DNA from: Hydrogenimonas sp.
GTDB taxonomy: Bacteria; Campylobacterota; Campylobacteria; Campylobacterales; Hydrogenimonadaceae
Direction of reading: 5' to 3'
DNA length: 5,067 bases
Assembly (NCBI RefSeq): GCF_029933015.1
Contig: NZ_JAOZOZ010000120.1
Coordinates: 1-5,067 of the forward strand
The notes under the pieces were generated by a model, which was not told where the DNA came from, did no database searches, and saw only the letters and a list, made by a program, of their open reading frames with translations. The position numbers and the translations under genes were made by a program. Of the stretch, positions 1 through 5,067 are shown one piece after another (the stretch's first letter is position 1; each line of letters starts with the position of its first letter).

Positions 1-119
1 AGGGTGACACGATCGTCAAAAACGCGGAAAACACCGTCGTCGTCATCGAAACCGATCTTGAAACGGGTGAAACCGTCGCCGTTTTGCAAAGCGGAAGCGC
101 GACGATAGAGAGGGAGTAG
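1..119 (+). CDS. C-terminal end of an unidentified protein (5' end outside window)
   Basis: An open frame enters from the left edge (first full codon at base 3) and ends at TAG 117-119, giving the last 38 residues of a protein. The visible tail starts GDTIVKNAENTVVVIETD and ends ATIERE. It alternates hydrophobic and polar residues as in beta strands (TVVVIETD, ETVAVLQSGSATIE). This resembles the final strands of hotdog-fold acyl-CoA thioesterases, where a 'GD.I' step is followed by a strand ending in 'A....T', but 38 residues are too few to assign a family. Codon use (GTC, ATC, GAA, GGC) matches the neighbouring genes, which supports real coding. The next gene lies 200 bases downstream behind its own candidate promoter, so it is probably a separate unit. 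Confidence 0.6.
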   Translation, partial: GDTIVKNAENTVVVIETDLETGETVAVLQSGSATIERE

Positions 120-162
120 CCCGAAACTTTCAGTCCCCTTGCTGTACAATACTCTCTTTACA

Positions 163-190
163 TCCGGAAAGTAGCTTCGCTCCTTCCGGA
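163..190. repeat. Inverted repeat / hairpin downstream of the first gene
   Basis: TCCGGAA (163-169) is exactly complementary to TTCCGGA (184-190), giving a 7-bp stem. Inside it AGC (173-175) can pair with GCT (179-181) around a TTC triloop, leaving a small internal loop. It begins 43 bases after the stop of the upstream gene. Neither strand has a run of T directly after the stem, so it is not a canonical intrinsic terminator. It could stabilise the 3' end of the upstream mRNA or bind a protein. Confidence 0.35.
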
Positions 191-268
191 AAAACCGCTT
201 TCTTCCCCGTCGCGGGAACAAGTTTGAAGAAAATTGAAATTTTTCGACCAGATGAAAAACTCTTTCGA

Positions 269-292
269 TTTTTTTATCGTTTAGATTACAAT
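269..292 (+). promoter_or_regulatory. Candidate sigma-70 promoter for the haem protein operon
   Basis: A seven-T tract (269-275) is followed after 11 bases by TACAAT (287-292), a one-mismatch -10 box, in a markedly AT-rich stretch. No -35 box stands at the expected distance, which is usual for Campylobacterota promoters that rely on T-tracts. Transcription would start near 299, about 20 bases before the ATG at 321. A second TACAAT lies at 145-150 but has weaker surroundings. Confidence 0.45.
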
Positions 293-310
293 TACACATT
301 ATGTTGACAC

Positions 311-315
311 AAGGA
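311..315 (+). promoter_or_regulatory. Ribosome binding site that decides the haem protein start
   Basis: AAGGA at 311-315 is followed by two in-frame ATG codons at 315 and 321. The first overlaps the binding site itself and cannot use it. The second lies 5 bases downstream, a normal spacing, so translation most likely begins at 321 and the protein starts MSVGKT. Confidence 0.65.
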
Positions 316-320
316 TGGTT

Positions 321-785
321 ATGTCGGTAGGAAAAACACTGGCTCTGATATTTCTGGCTCTCTTCATAGGGATGCAGCTCATTCCGGTCGAACGCGCCAA
401 TCCCGAAAGCGATCCTGCCCTGGAGATCAAGGCGCCGGCCGACGTCAAGGCGATCTTCAAACGCTCCTGCTACGACTGCCATTCCAACGAAACGCGCTGG
501 CCCTGGTACAGCAACATCGCGCCGGCCAAATGGTTCATCGCCCGGGACGTGAAAGTGGGACGCCAGTGGCTCAATTTCAGCGAATGGGAAAAATACGACG
601 AGGCGAAAAAGGAGAAGCTCAAGGCGATGATCTTCAAAGCGGTCGGCCTGGCGATGCCTCTGGGCACCTACGTCAAGATGCACAAAGAGGCGCAGCTTTC
701 TCAAAAAGACCGTGACACGATCCGCCAATGGACCGGCATCAGCCCCGAAGAGATCATGAACAATCCCAAAAGGTATCTCTATTGA
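321..785 (+). CDS. Haem-binding domain protein, single-haem c-type cytochrome-like, membrane-anchored or periplasmic
   Basis: Protein of 154 residues. Residues 6-21 form a hydrophobic segment after a Lys, an N-terminal signal peptide or anchor without a lipobox Cys. It is followed by PVERANP, typical of the haem-binding domain family (Haem_bd, PF14376). The c-type haem motif CYDCH is at residues 50-54 (Cys50, Cys53, proximal His54), followed by the family block NETRWPWYSNIAP (57-68) and a GRQWLNFSEW block (80-89). The conserved 'MP...Y...H..A.LS' stretch lies at 112-127; Met112 is a plausible distal ligand. Export by Sec and covalent haem attachment outside the cytoplasm are expected from the family. 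Its exact role is unknown; electron transfer or haem sensing are possible. The stop codon overlaps the start of the next gene, so the two are probably translated together. The family call is strong and the function is open. Confidence 0.85.
   Translation: MSVGKTLALIFLALFIGMQLIPVERANPESDPALEIKAPADVKAIFKRSCYDCHSNETRWPWYSNIAPAKWFIARDVKVGRQWLNFSEWEKYDEAKKEKLKAMIFKAVGLAMPLGTYVKMHKEAQLSQKDRDTIRQWTGISPEEIMNNPKRYLY
768..773 (+). promoter_or_regulatory. Ribosome binding site for a TTG start at 782
   Basis: AAAAGG at 768-773 lies 8 bases before TTG 782-784. The nearest upstream in-frame ATG (728) would sit deep inside the haem protein gene and add 18 polar, Arg-rich residues before the first membrane helix. 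That makes TTG the better start. Confidence 0.55.
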
Positions 786-1231
786 TCAAGATCGTCCTCT
801 ATACCCATATCCTTTCGGCGACGGCGTGGGTGGGCGGATCGCTGCTGCTTTTTGCTCTGGGTATCCTGCTGCGGGACAGGCAGGCGCAAAAAGCGGTCTA
901 CGCCCATCTGGGTCCCATCTACGGCTACTTCGAAACCTTCTGGCTCGTTCTTCTGTGGATCACGGGCCTGACGATGTTTTTCCATTACGGCTTCCCGGAC
1001 ATCTTCGCCCACGCTCCCGACTCGGAGCTGGCAGGAAAGATGACCGTGAAACTCTCCATCGTGGCCGCCATCACCCTGCTGACGATCATCCACATGATCA
1101 TCGCCTTCAAAACCCACAACGCCGAGCGCACCTTCATCCAGAACCTCATCTCCCGGGGCAGTTCCATGATGATCTTTCTGCTCAACCTCGTCATCGTCTG
1201 GTACGCCATCGGCATTCGGGACCTTCTGTAG
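782..1231 (+). CDS. Four-helix integral membrane protein, CopD/HemJ-like
   Basis: From TTG 782 the product has 149 residues and begins MIKIVLYTHILSATAWVGG. Hydrophobic segments at about 3-30, 50-68, 88-110 and 129-146 predict four membrane helices. His9 in helix 1 (YTHILSATAWVGG), His104 in helix 3 (IIHMIIAFKTH) and a KLS motif (90-92) resemble the layout of CopD-type copper resistance and HemJ-type membrane proteins, in which helix histidines can bind haem or metal. His42, His68, His77 and His112 lie near the helix ends. The start overlaps the preceding stop (TTGA), and the next gene follows after 4 bases. Pairing with a haem protein makes a haem or redox role attractive, but this is inference. 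I cannot separate CopD-like from HemJ-like by eye. It is about as long as HemJ, but coproporphyrinogen/protoporphyrinogen oxidase activity should not be assumed. Confidence 0.7.
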   Translation: MIKIVLYTHILSATAWVGGSLLLFALGILLRDRQAQKAVYAHLGPIYGYFETFWLVLLWITGLTMFFHYGFPDIFAHAPDSELAGKMTVKLSIVAAITLLTIIHMIIAFKTHNAERTFIQNLISRGSSMMIFLLNLVIVWYAIGIRDLL

Positions 1232-1235
1232 CCTC

Positions 1236-1607
1236 ATGGAGAGAATCTACGAAGATAGCGATCTCTACATCGAGTGGGAACGCGCCGACATTCCCTGGGT
1301 GAAGATCTTCACCCGGGAGCCTTTCAAAGAGCTGACGGAGTGCCCGGACGCGCTTCGATCCAGGCTCTGGCGGGTGTACGAAACGGTAGAGAAGGCGATG
1401 ATCGACTATTTCCGTCCCGACAAGATCAATATGGCCTCCTTCGGAAACTACGTGCCGCGGGTCCACATCCATGTCATGGCGCGTTTTGAAAACGACACCC
1501 ATTTCCCCGAACCGATGTGGGGGAAAAAGCAGCGCGAATCCAGACTCGATCTTCCCGACTTCGAAGGATTCGAAAAGCTTCTCCTCCGACGTCTGAAAAC
1601 GCTCTGA
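1236..1607 (+). CDS. HIT-family (histidine triad) nucleotide hydrolase-like protein
   Basis: Protein of 123 residues. The family core is clear: KINMASFGN (63-71) is the usual Asn-rich approach to the active site, followed by VPRVHIHVMARF (73-84) and the downstream HFPEPMWG (89-96) block found in bacterial HIT proteins of the VPxLHxHV...WPxPVWG type. HIT proteins hydrolyse or transfer nucleotides from substrates such as diadenosine polyphosphates or AMP conjugates. Aligned to the triad HxHxHxx, the first His is replaced by Arg75, while His77 (nucleophile position) and His79 remain. Replacement of the first His is known in this subgroup, often by Gln, so the enzyme is probably still active. The ATG comes 4 bases after the previous stop with no good ribosome site, suggesting translational coupling. 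It is likely the last gene of the three-gene operon. Substrate cannot be read from the sequence. Confidence 0.85.
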   Translation: MERIYEDSDLYIEWERADIPWVKIFTREPFKELTECPDALRSRLWRVYETVEKAMIDYFRPDKINMASFGNYVPRVHIHVMARFENDTHFPEPMWGKKQRESRLDLPDFEGFEKLLLRRLKTL

Positions 1608-1634
1608 AAAACGGCGCCGGCCAAAGAAACCGGC
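1608..1634 (-). terminator. GC hairpin with T-run on the minus strand (weak terminator candidate)
   Basis: GCCGG (1616-1620) pairs with CCGGC (1630-1634) around a 9-base loop. Read on the minus strand the stem is followed by GCCG and then TTTTT (1612-1608), roughly an intrinsic terminator. On the plus strand, where it follows the HIT gene stop by 8 bases, there is no T-run. It could stop minus-strand transcripts running past fliI or mark the 3' end of the HIT mRNA. The stem is short and the T-run is offset by 4 bases, so the call is tentative. Confidence 0.3.
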
Positions 1635-1703
1635 AATCCAAAAAACTCCCCGACAGACCATCTTTTGAAACTTTCGGAAGAACTTCTCCCCGATCGCTCC
1701 ACG

Positions 1704-1718
1704 TTTTTTCGCTACCAT
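1704..1718 (+). promoter_or_regulatory. Candidate sigma-70 promoter for the YidB-family gene
   Basis: A six-T tract (1704-1709) is followed by CGC and TACCAT (1713-1718), a -10-like box, in the T-tract/-10 arrangement of Campylobacterota promoters. Transcription would start near 1725, some 20 bases before the ATG at 1748. There is no -35 match at 16-18 bases. Confidence 0.4.
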
Positions 1719-1747
1719 CTCCGAAATTTTCCGAACAGGAGCGTACA

Positions 1748-2197
1748 ATGGATATCTCCAGACTTCTCGAAATCGGCGCGAAGATGATTCAGCAAAACGA
1801 CGACCCCGCCACCAGCGGTCTCGATATCGGGGGCATCGCACAAGCCCTGGATACCGTCCTTTCCGGATCGGGCGAAGAGACGTTCGATCTGGCTTCTTTG
1901 GTACAGAAGGCGATGGACGGAGGGCTGGAAGAGGTCGTGGGTACGTGGATCGGTCAGGGAGAAAACGCACCCATCGAGCCTGAACGGGTCGGAGAGATCG
2001 TGGACGAGGAGCGGATCGAAATCTTCGCCGAAAAACTCGGCATCGGAAAAGAGAGCGCGCAAAAGGCGCTCGCCGACGCACTTCCTGTGATCGTGGACAA
2101 GGCCACTCCGCCCGAAGGGGGCATGCTCGACGATCTGCTGAGGCAGATGGGAGGTCTCGAGGGCGCGATGAACCTATTTGGGAAAATGTTCCGCTAG
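1748..2197 (+). CDS. YidB-family (DUF937) protein
   Basis: Protein of 149 residues starting at ATG 1748, with AGGAG (1737-1741) 6 bases upstream; the frame is open further upstream, but that part lacks a start with a comparable site and reads as low-complexity. The C-terminal half carries the YidB/DUF937 pattern: WIGQGENAPI (67-76), a short helix-turn segment with LGIGKESA (97-104), LPVIVDKATP (112-121) and a final LLRQMGGLEG helix. No signal peptide or membrane helix is visible, and the protein is acidic. The molecular function of the family is not established; E. coli YidB is a small homologue of unknown role. The gene appears to be transcribed alone. Its TAG overlaps the fliI stop by two bases, so the two genes converge with no space for a terminator between them. 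Confidence 0.85.
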   Translation: MDISRLLEIGAKMIQQNDDPATSGLDIGGIAQALDTVLSGSGEETFDLASLVQKAMDGGLEEVVGTWIGQGENAPIEPERVGEIVDEERIEIFAEKLGIGKESAQKALADALPVIVDKATPPEGGMLDDLLRQMGGLEGAMNLFGKMFR

Positions 2198-3492
2198 CTC
2201 ACCACCCTTTTGAGCATCGCCACGGTCTCATCGAAAGGGACCGGCTTGTCGGCAGCCTGCTTCAAAAACGCCTCCATCGCCTCCTTTTTGTTCAGCGCCT
2301 CGTCGAGCCGGGGGTCGGTCCCCCGCTGATAGGCGCCGATACGCACCAGCATTTCGTTTTCCTTCAGAAGCGCCAGCAGCTGCCGGAATTTTTGCGCGGC
2401 GGCCAGATGGTCGGGCTCGGTGACGTCGCCGATGACCCGGGAGGCCGACGAAAGAACGTCGACGGGCGGATAGATTCCCCGGTCGGTCATCTCCCTGCTC
2501 AAAACGATATGCCCGTCGAGGATGCTCCGGCTCTGGTCGGCGATGGGGTCGCTCAGGTCGTCCCCCTCCACCAGTACCGTGAAAAAGGCGGTGATGGAAC
2601 CCTGCCCCTCCTCCTTGCCGGCCCGCTCCATCAGCTGCGGCAGCAGCGTCAGCGAGGATGGCGGGTATCCCTTCGACGTCGGCGGCTCGCCGAGGGCCAG
2701 GCCGATCTCCCGCTGCGCCATCGCGAAGCGCGTGACCGAGTCCATCATGAAGAGCACGTCGTGCCCCTTGCGCTTGAAGTACTCCGCCACACTCATGGCG
2801 CTGAAGGCGCCGTACTTGCGCATCAGGGCGCTGTCGTCGCTGGTGGCCACGACGATGACGGTATCGGTCAGGTCGCCGCCCAGATTCTTGGCGATGAACT
2901 CGGGCACCTCCCGCCCCCGCTCCCCGATCAGCGCCACCACCTTGATCGTCGCCTCGCTCCCTTTGACGATCATACCCATAAGGGTCGATTTGCCGACCCC
3001 GCTTCCCGCGAAGATCCCCACCTTCTGCCCCTTGCCGCTGGTCAGCAGTCCATCGATGCTCTTGACTCCGACGCTGAAGTGCTCGTCGATGAGCCCCCGC
3101 TTCATCACGTCCATCGGGGCTTTCATGATCGGCTCGAAATCCTCCAGATACACGGGCCCCTTGCCGTCGATCGGGTTCATGAAAGGGTCCACCACCCTCC
3201 CAAGCAGCTTTTCGCCGACGGGAATGTCGAGGCTTTCGCGATTGAGAAGCACGCGGTCGCCGACCCGCATCCCCTCGATGAACCCGAAGGGTGTGATCGT
3301 GAAGCTTTCGCTTCCCAGGGATGTCACCATACCCAGCCGCCGCTCTTCGCCGGCGAGGATCGTCACGCTCTGCCCGATGCTCACCTTCAGGCCCGTGGCG
3401 ACGATGGCGTTGGCGCTGATGCTCTGGATCGTCCCGTAGGCGGGAGAGAGCGAGGCCTTTTTGACCCGGTTTCTAAGCGACTTCAGAGGCAT
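2194..3492 (-). CDS. fliI: Flagellum-specific ATPase FliI (type III export ATPase)
   Basis: Full-length protein of 432 residues, normal for the family (about 430-460). Residues 1-90 form the N-terminal beta-barrel domain. The RecA-like ATPase core follows with Walker A AGSGVGKST (162-170), the catalytic-Glu loop GERGREVPEF (190-199, Glu191), Walker B VLFMMD (246-251, Asp251) and the T3SS-ATPase/F1-like signature PPSSLTLLPQLMERAG (277-292). The C-terminal helical domain covers about 365-432. FliI hexamers work at the cytoplasmic face of the flagellar export gate with FliH and FliJ, using ATP hydrolysis to help unload export substrates. The GERGREVPEF and LMERAG features separate it from F1 beta subunits. 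The start is 13 bases after the folE stop and has only a weak ribosome site, so expression probably depends on folE translation or readthrough. No other flagellar gene lies in the window. Confidence 0.96.
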   Translation of the reverse strand: MPLKSLRNRVKKASLSPAYGTIQSISANAIVATGLKVSIGQSVTILAGEERRLGMVTSLGSESFTITPFGFIEGMRVGDRVLLNRESLDIPVGEKLLGRVVDPFMNPIDGKGPVYLEDFEPIMKAPMDVMKRGLIDEHFSVGVKSIDGLLTSGKGQKVGIFAGSGVGKSTLMGMIVKGSEATIKVVALIGERGREVPEFIAKNLGGDLTDTVIVVATSDDSALMRKYGAFSAMSVAEYFKRKGHDVLFMMDSVTRFAMAQREIGLALGEPPTSKGYPPSSLTLLPQLMERAGKEEGQGSITAFFTVLVEGDDLSDPIADQSRSILDGHIVLSREMTDRGIYPPVDVLSSASRVIGDVTEPDHLAAAQKFRQLLALLKENEMLVRIGAYQRGTDPRLDEALNKKEAMEAFLKQAADKPVPFDETVAMLKRVVS

Positions 3493-3505
3493 GGCGACCC
3501 GCGTC

Positions 3506-4090
3506 TCAGTAGCGCGGCCTCAGCGGCGCGTTGATCATGCTCATGAACTCCTCCCGCGTCTTGGCGTCGGTCTTGAAGAGTCCCCGCAGCGCCGAGGAGA
3601 CGGTGGTGGAGTTGATCTTTTCCACCCCCCGCATCTCCATGCACATATGGCGCGCCTCCACGACCACGGCGACCCCTTTGGGCTGCACCGTCTCCAAAAT
3701 GGCGTCGGCGATCTGCTCCGTCATCTGCTCCTGGATCTGAAGGCGTCTGGCGAAGATGTTGACCATCCGGGGGATCTTGCTGAGCCCCACCACCTTTCCG
3801 TTGGGGATGTAGGCGACGTGGACCCGGCCGATGATGGGCAGGATGTGGTGTTCACACATCGAGTAGAACTCGATATCCCGCACCAGCACCATCTCGTCGT
3901 TGCTGCTTTCGAACATCGCGTCGTTGAGTACCTTTTTGGGGTCCATCCGGTACCCTTCGCAGATATGCTCGAAGGCTTTGTAGACCCTGTGGGGCGTTTT
4001 GACGAGCCCCTCGCGCTTCGGGTCTTCCCCGATCAGTTCGAGAATGGTCGTGACCGCCTCTTCGAATTTTTTCGCTTTTTCGCTGGACAT
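3506..4090 (-). CDS. folE: GTP cyclohydrolase I, type IA (FolE)
   Basis: Protein of 194 residues, the usual length for compact bacterial FolE. It converts GTP to 7,8-dihydroneopterin triphosphate in the cytoplasm, the first step of tetrahydrofolate synthesis and a feeder of 7-deazaguanine (queuosine) precursors. The zinc-binding signature is complete: [11 protein letters not shown] (75-85) supplies Cys79 and His82, and RHMCMEMRG (147-155) supplies Cys150, matching the E. coli ligands Cys110, His113 and Cys181. Catalytic His81 and His148 are also present. [16 protein letters not shown] (21-36) and [19 protein letters not shown] (104-122) are further family blocks. The zinc site marks it as type IA, not the metal-flexible FolE2. 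The start ATG has a poor ribosome site (GTGAG, 5 bases upstream). It heads a likely folE-fliI operon and is divergent from tig. Confidence 0.96.
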   Translation of the reverse strand: MSSEKAKKFEEAVTTILELIGEDPKREGLVKTPHRVYKAFEHICEGYRMDPKKVLNDAMFESSNDEMVLVRDIEFYSMCEHHILPIIGRVHVAYIPNGKVVGLSKIPRMVNIFARRLQIQEQMTEQIADAILETVQPKGVAVVVEARHMCMEMRGVEKINSTTVSSALRGLFKTDAKTREEFMSMINAPLRPRY

Positions 4091-4124
4091 TTCCGCTCAC
4101 TTTCGAGAGATAAATCTTTTCGTA

Positions 4125-4130
4125 AGTATA
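4125..4130 (-). promoter_or_regulatory. folE: Candidate -10 box for the folE-fliI operon
   Basis: On the minus strand TATACT (4130 down to 4125) is a one-mismatch -10 hexamer, preceded by an A/T-rich stretch and lying 34 bases before the folE ATG. Transcription would start near 4118. No convincing -35 box is seen. The box abuts the leftward promoter-like repeat in front of tig, so the two promoters could influence each other. Confidence 0.4.
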
Positions 4131-4132
4131 TC

Positions 4133-4200
4133 GATTTTTGGGTAAAAAGAGGGGGTGCGAAAGGCAGGTGGACTTTGAAAGTGAGTTTTGGGTAAAATAA
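4133..4200 (+). repeat. Imperfect direct repeat of the promoter motif, copies 50 bases apart
   Basis: Bases 4133-4150 and 4183-4200 match at 15 of 18 positions; both contain TTTTGGGTAAAA. The downstream copy ends in TAAAAT and is the likely tig promoter. The upstream copy has TAAAAA and could be a weaker second promoter or a binding site. The region 4091-4231 between folE and tig holds no gene. Confidence 0.5.
4185..4198 (+). promoter_or_regulatory. tig: Promoter of tig (T-tract plus TAAAAT)
   Basis: GTTTTGGGTAAAAT contains a T-tract (4186-4189) and a -10 box TAAAAT (4193-4198), a characteristic Campylobacterota sigma-70 arrangement without a -35. Transcription would start near 4205, leaving a leader of about 27 bases that contains the ribosome site GAAGGA (4216-4221), 10 bases before the ATG. 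Confidence 0.6.
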
Positions 4201-4231
4201 TGGACTAATTTTTCTGAAGGATCGTAAATTT

Positions 4232-5067
4232 ATGGAAGTGACTGCCAAAAAGACTGACAGCGCCAACGTCAGTGTCGAAGCGAAAATCGCACAGAGCGAC
4301 ATCGACAAAAAAGTGGAAAAGATCGCCAAACAGGCGGCGAAGCAGATGAAGATCGACGGTTTCCGTCCCGGCAAAGCGCCGGTTTCGGTCATCAAGAAGC
4401 GACTGGGCGAAAGACTCGTACAGGATGCGGAAGCCGAAGCGCTCCGCGACGTTCTCAACCAGGCCTCCAAAGAGCTCGAACTCGACGCGGAGAAGATCAT
4501 CGGCGAACCCGCCGTGACGAAGTTCGACCGCGGTGAAGAGTTCATCGAAGTGGAGCTCAAACTCAGCCTCCGCCCCGAAGTGGAGATCGGCGACATCAGC
4601 GGCATCATCCCCGAAGTCAAAACGCCCCGCGTCACGAAAAAAGAGGTGGAAGAGCGCATCAAAGAGCTCGCCGAAGCCCAGGCGCCCTTCGAATCGGTCG
4701 AAGAGGATCGCGGCCTCGAAGAGGGAGATCTGGCGGTCTTCGATTTCGAAGGTTTCCTGAACGGCGAACCCTTCGAGGGCGGCAAAGCGGAAAACTTCGA
4801 GCTGCGCATCGGCAGCGGCCAGTTCATCCCCGGCTTCGAAGAGCAGATGATCGGCATGAAAAAGGGCGAAGAGAAGACGATCAAGGTCACTTTCCCCGAA
4901 GATTACCGCAACAAGGATCTCGCCGGCAAAGAGGTCGAGTTCAAGATCAAGCTCAATGACATCAAAGCGAAACAGCCGGTCGAGATCGACGACGCTTTCG
5001 CCCAGAAGCTGCTGGGCAAAGAGGACGCGACCCTCGCCGATCTCGAAAAGGAGATCAAAGAGCAGCT
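4232..5067 (+). CDS. tig: Trigger factor, ribosome-associated chaperone (3' end outside window)
   Basis: An open frame from ATG 4232 runs to the right edge, giving 278 complete codons of a family usually 430-450 residues long. The N-terminal ribosome-binding domain carries the signature GFRPGKAP (43-50), which docks at protein L23 beside the exit tunnel. An FKBP-type peptidyl-prolyl isomerase domain follows at about 150-245, with GDLAVFDFEG (165-174), GEPFEGGKAENF (178-189), IPGFE (199-203) and VTFPEDYRN (219-227). The C-terminal substrate-cradling arms begin after that and are cut off at the edge. The protein binds nascent chains and delays their misfolding in the cytoplasm. The start is supported by GAAGGA at 4216-4221 and by alignment of GFRPGK at residue 43, as in E. 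coli. In C. jejuni, as I recall, tig also lies next to folE and fliI. Confidence 0.95.
   Translation, partial: MEVTAKKTDSANVSVEAKIAQSDIDKKVEKIAKQAAKQMKIDGFRPGKAPVSVIKKRLGERLVQDAEAEALRDVLNQASKELELDAEKIIGEPAVTKFDRGEEFIEVELKLSLRPEVEIGDISGIIPEVKTPRVTKKEVEERIKELAEAQAPFESVEEDRGLEEGDLAVFDFEGFLNGEPFEGGKAENFELRIGSGQFIPGFEEQMIGMKKGEEKTIKVTFPEDYRNKDLAGKEVEFKIKLNDIKAKQPVEIDDAFAQKLLGKEDATLADLEKEIKEQ

Noticed and set aside
251..278. AT-rich inverted repeat (GATGAAAAA with TTTTTTATC)
   Set aside because: It pairs only through A-T and one G-T pair and coincides with the T-tract of the candidate promoter; better explained as promoter-upstream AT-rich DNA than as a terminator or regulatory hairpin.
304..309. 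Perfect TTGACA -35 hexamer just before the haem protein gene
   Set aside because: It lies 12 bases before the start codon and has no -10 box at 16-18 bases downstream, so it is most likely chance.
1191..2081. Minus-strand open frame of 296 codons opposite the HIT and YidB-family genes
   Set aside because: Its product is very Arg/Pro/Phe-rich with no recognisable domain, and it lies antisense to two genes with clear family motifs. It is a long non-stop frame caused by high GC and codon bias.
2392..3534. Plus-strand open frames of 380 and 305 codons opposite fliI
   Set aside because: They mirror the fliI coding strand in other frames. The products are His/Arg/Asp-rich or Ser/Pro-rich without motifs, while fliI has all catalytic motifs.
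3461..4195. Plus-strand open frame of 244 codons opposite folE
   Set aside because: Antisense shadow of folE; it runs through the divergent promoter region and its product is rich in His and Asp with no family pattern.
4033..4890. Minus-strand open frame of 285 codons opposite tig
   Set aside because: Ser-rich product typical of the antisense of a Glu/Lys-rich gene; the plus strand clearly encodes trigger factor and the frame also crosses the folE start.

Overview
The window reads as an ordinary chromosomal segment of a fairly GC-rich member of the Campylobacterota (formerly Epsilonproteobacteria). Three things point there: the trigger factor / folE / fliI gene order, which I remember from Campylobacter jejuni; promoters made of a T-tract followed by a bare -10 box (e.g. 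TTTTGGGTAAAAT) with no clear -35; and the subfamilies of the small proteins. A deep-sea-vent type lineage with elevated GC (Hydrogenimonas or Nitratifractor-like) would fit, but genus is inference.

Layout. Bases 1-119 are the 3' end of an unidentified + strand gene. An AT-rich intergenic region (120-320) holds a small hairpin and a likely promoter. Three tightly packed + strand genes follow: a single-haem c-type cytochrome-like protein (321-785), a four-helix CopD/HemJ-like membrane protein that starts inside the previous stop codon (782-1231), and a HIT-family nucleotide hydrolase (1236-1607). After a 140-base gap with a GC hairpin and a promoter comes a YidB-family (DUF937) gene (1748-2197). 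Its stop codon overlaps the stop of the convergent fliI (2194-3492, minus). fliI lies 13 bases downstream of folE (3506-4090, minus), so these two probably form an operon. A 141-base divergent promoter region (4091-4231) separates folE from the trigger factor gene tig (4232 onward, +), which runs off the right edge.

How the genes work. FliI is the flagellar export ATPase, FolE starts folate/pterin synthesis, and Tig is the ribosome-bound chaperone; they are housekeeping genes that share a locus rather than a pathway. The haem protein and its overlapping membrane partner are the only pair that suggest a joint, still undefined role, possibly redox or haem-related at the inner membrane. I see no mobile element, CRISPR array, RNA gene or defence system, and no clearly novel system. 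The most interesting points are the translationally coupled haem/membrane pair, the CTAG shared by two convergent stop codons, and a 50-base-spaced duplication of the promoter motif before tig.
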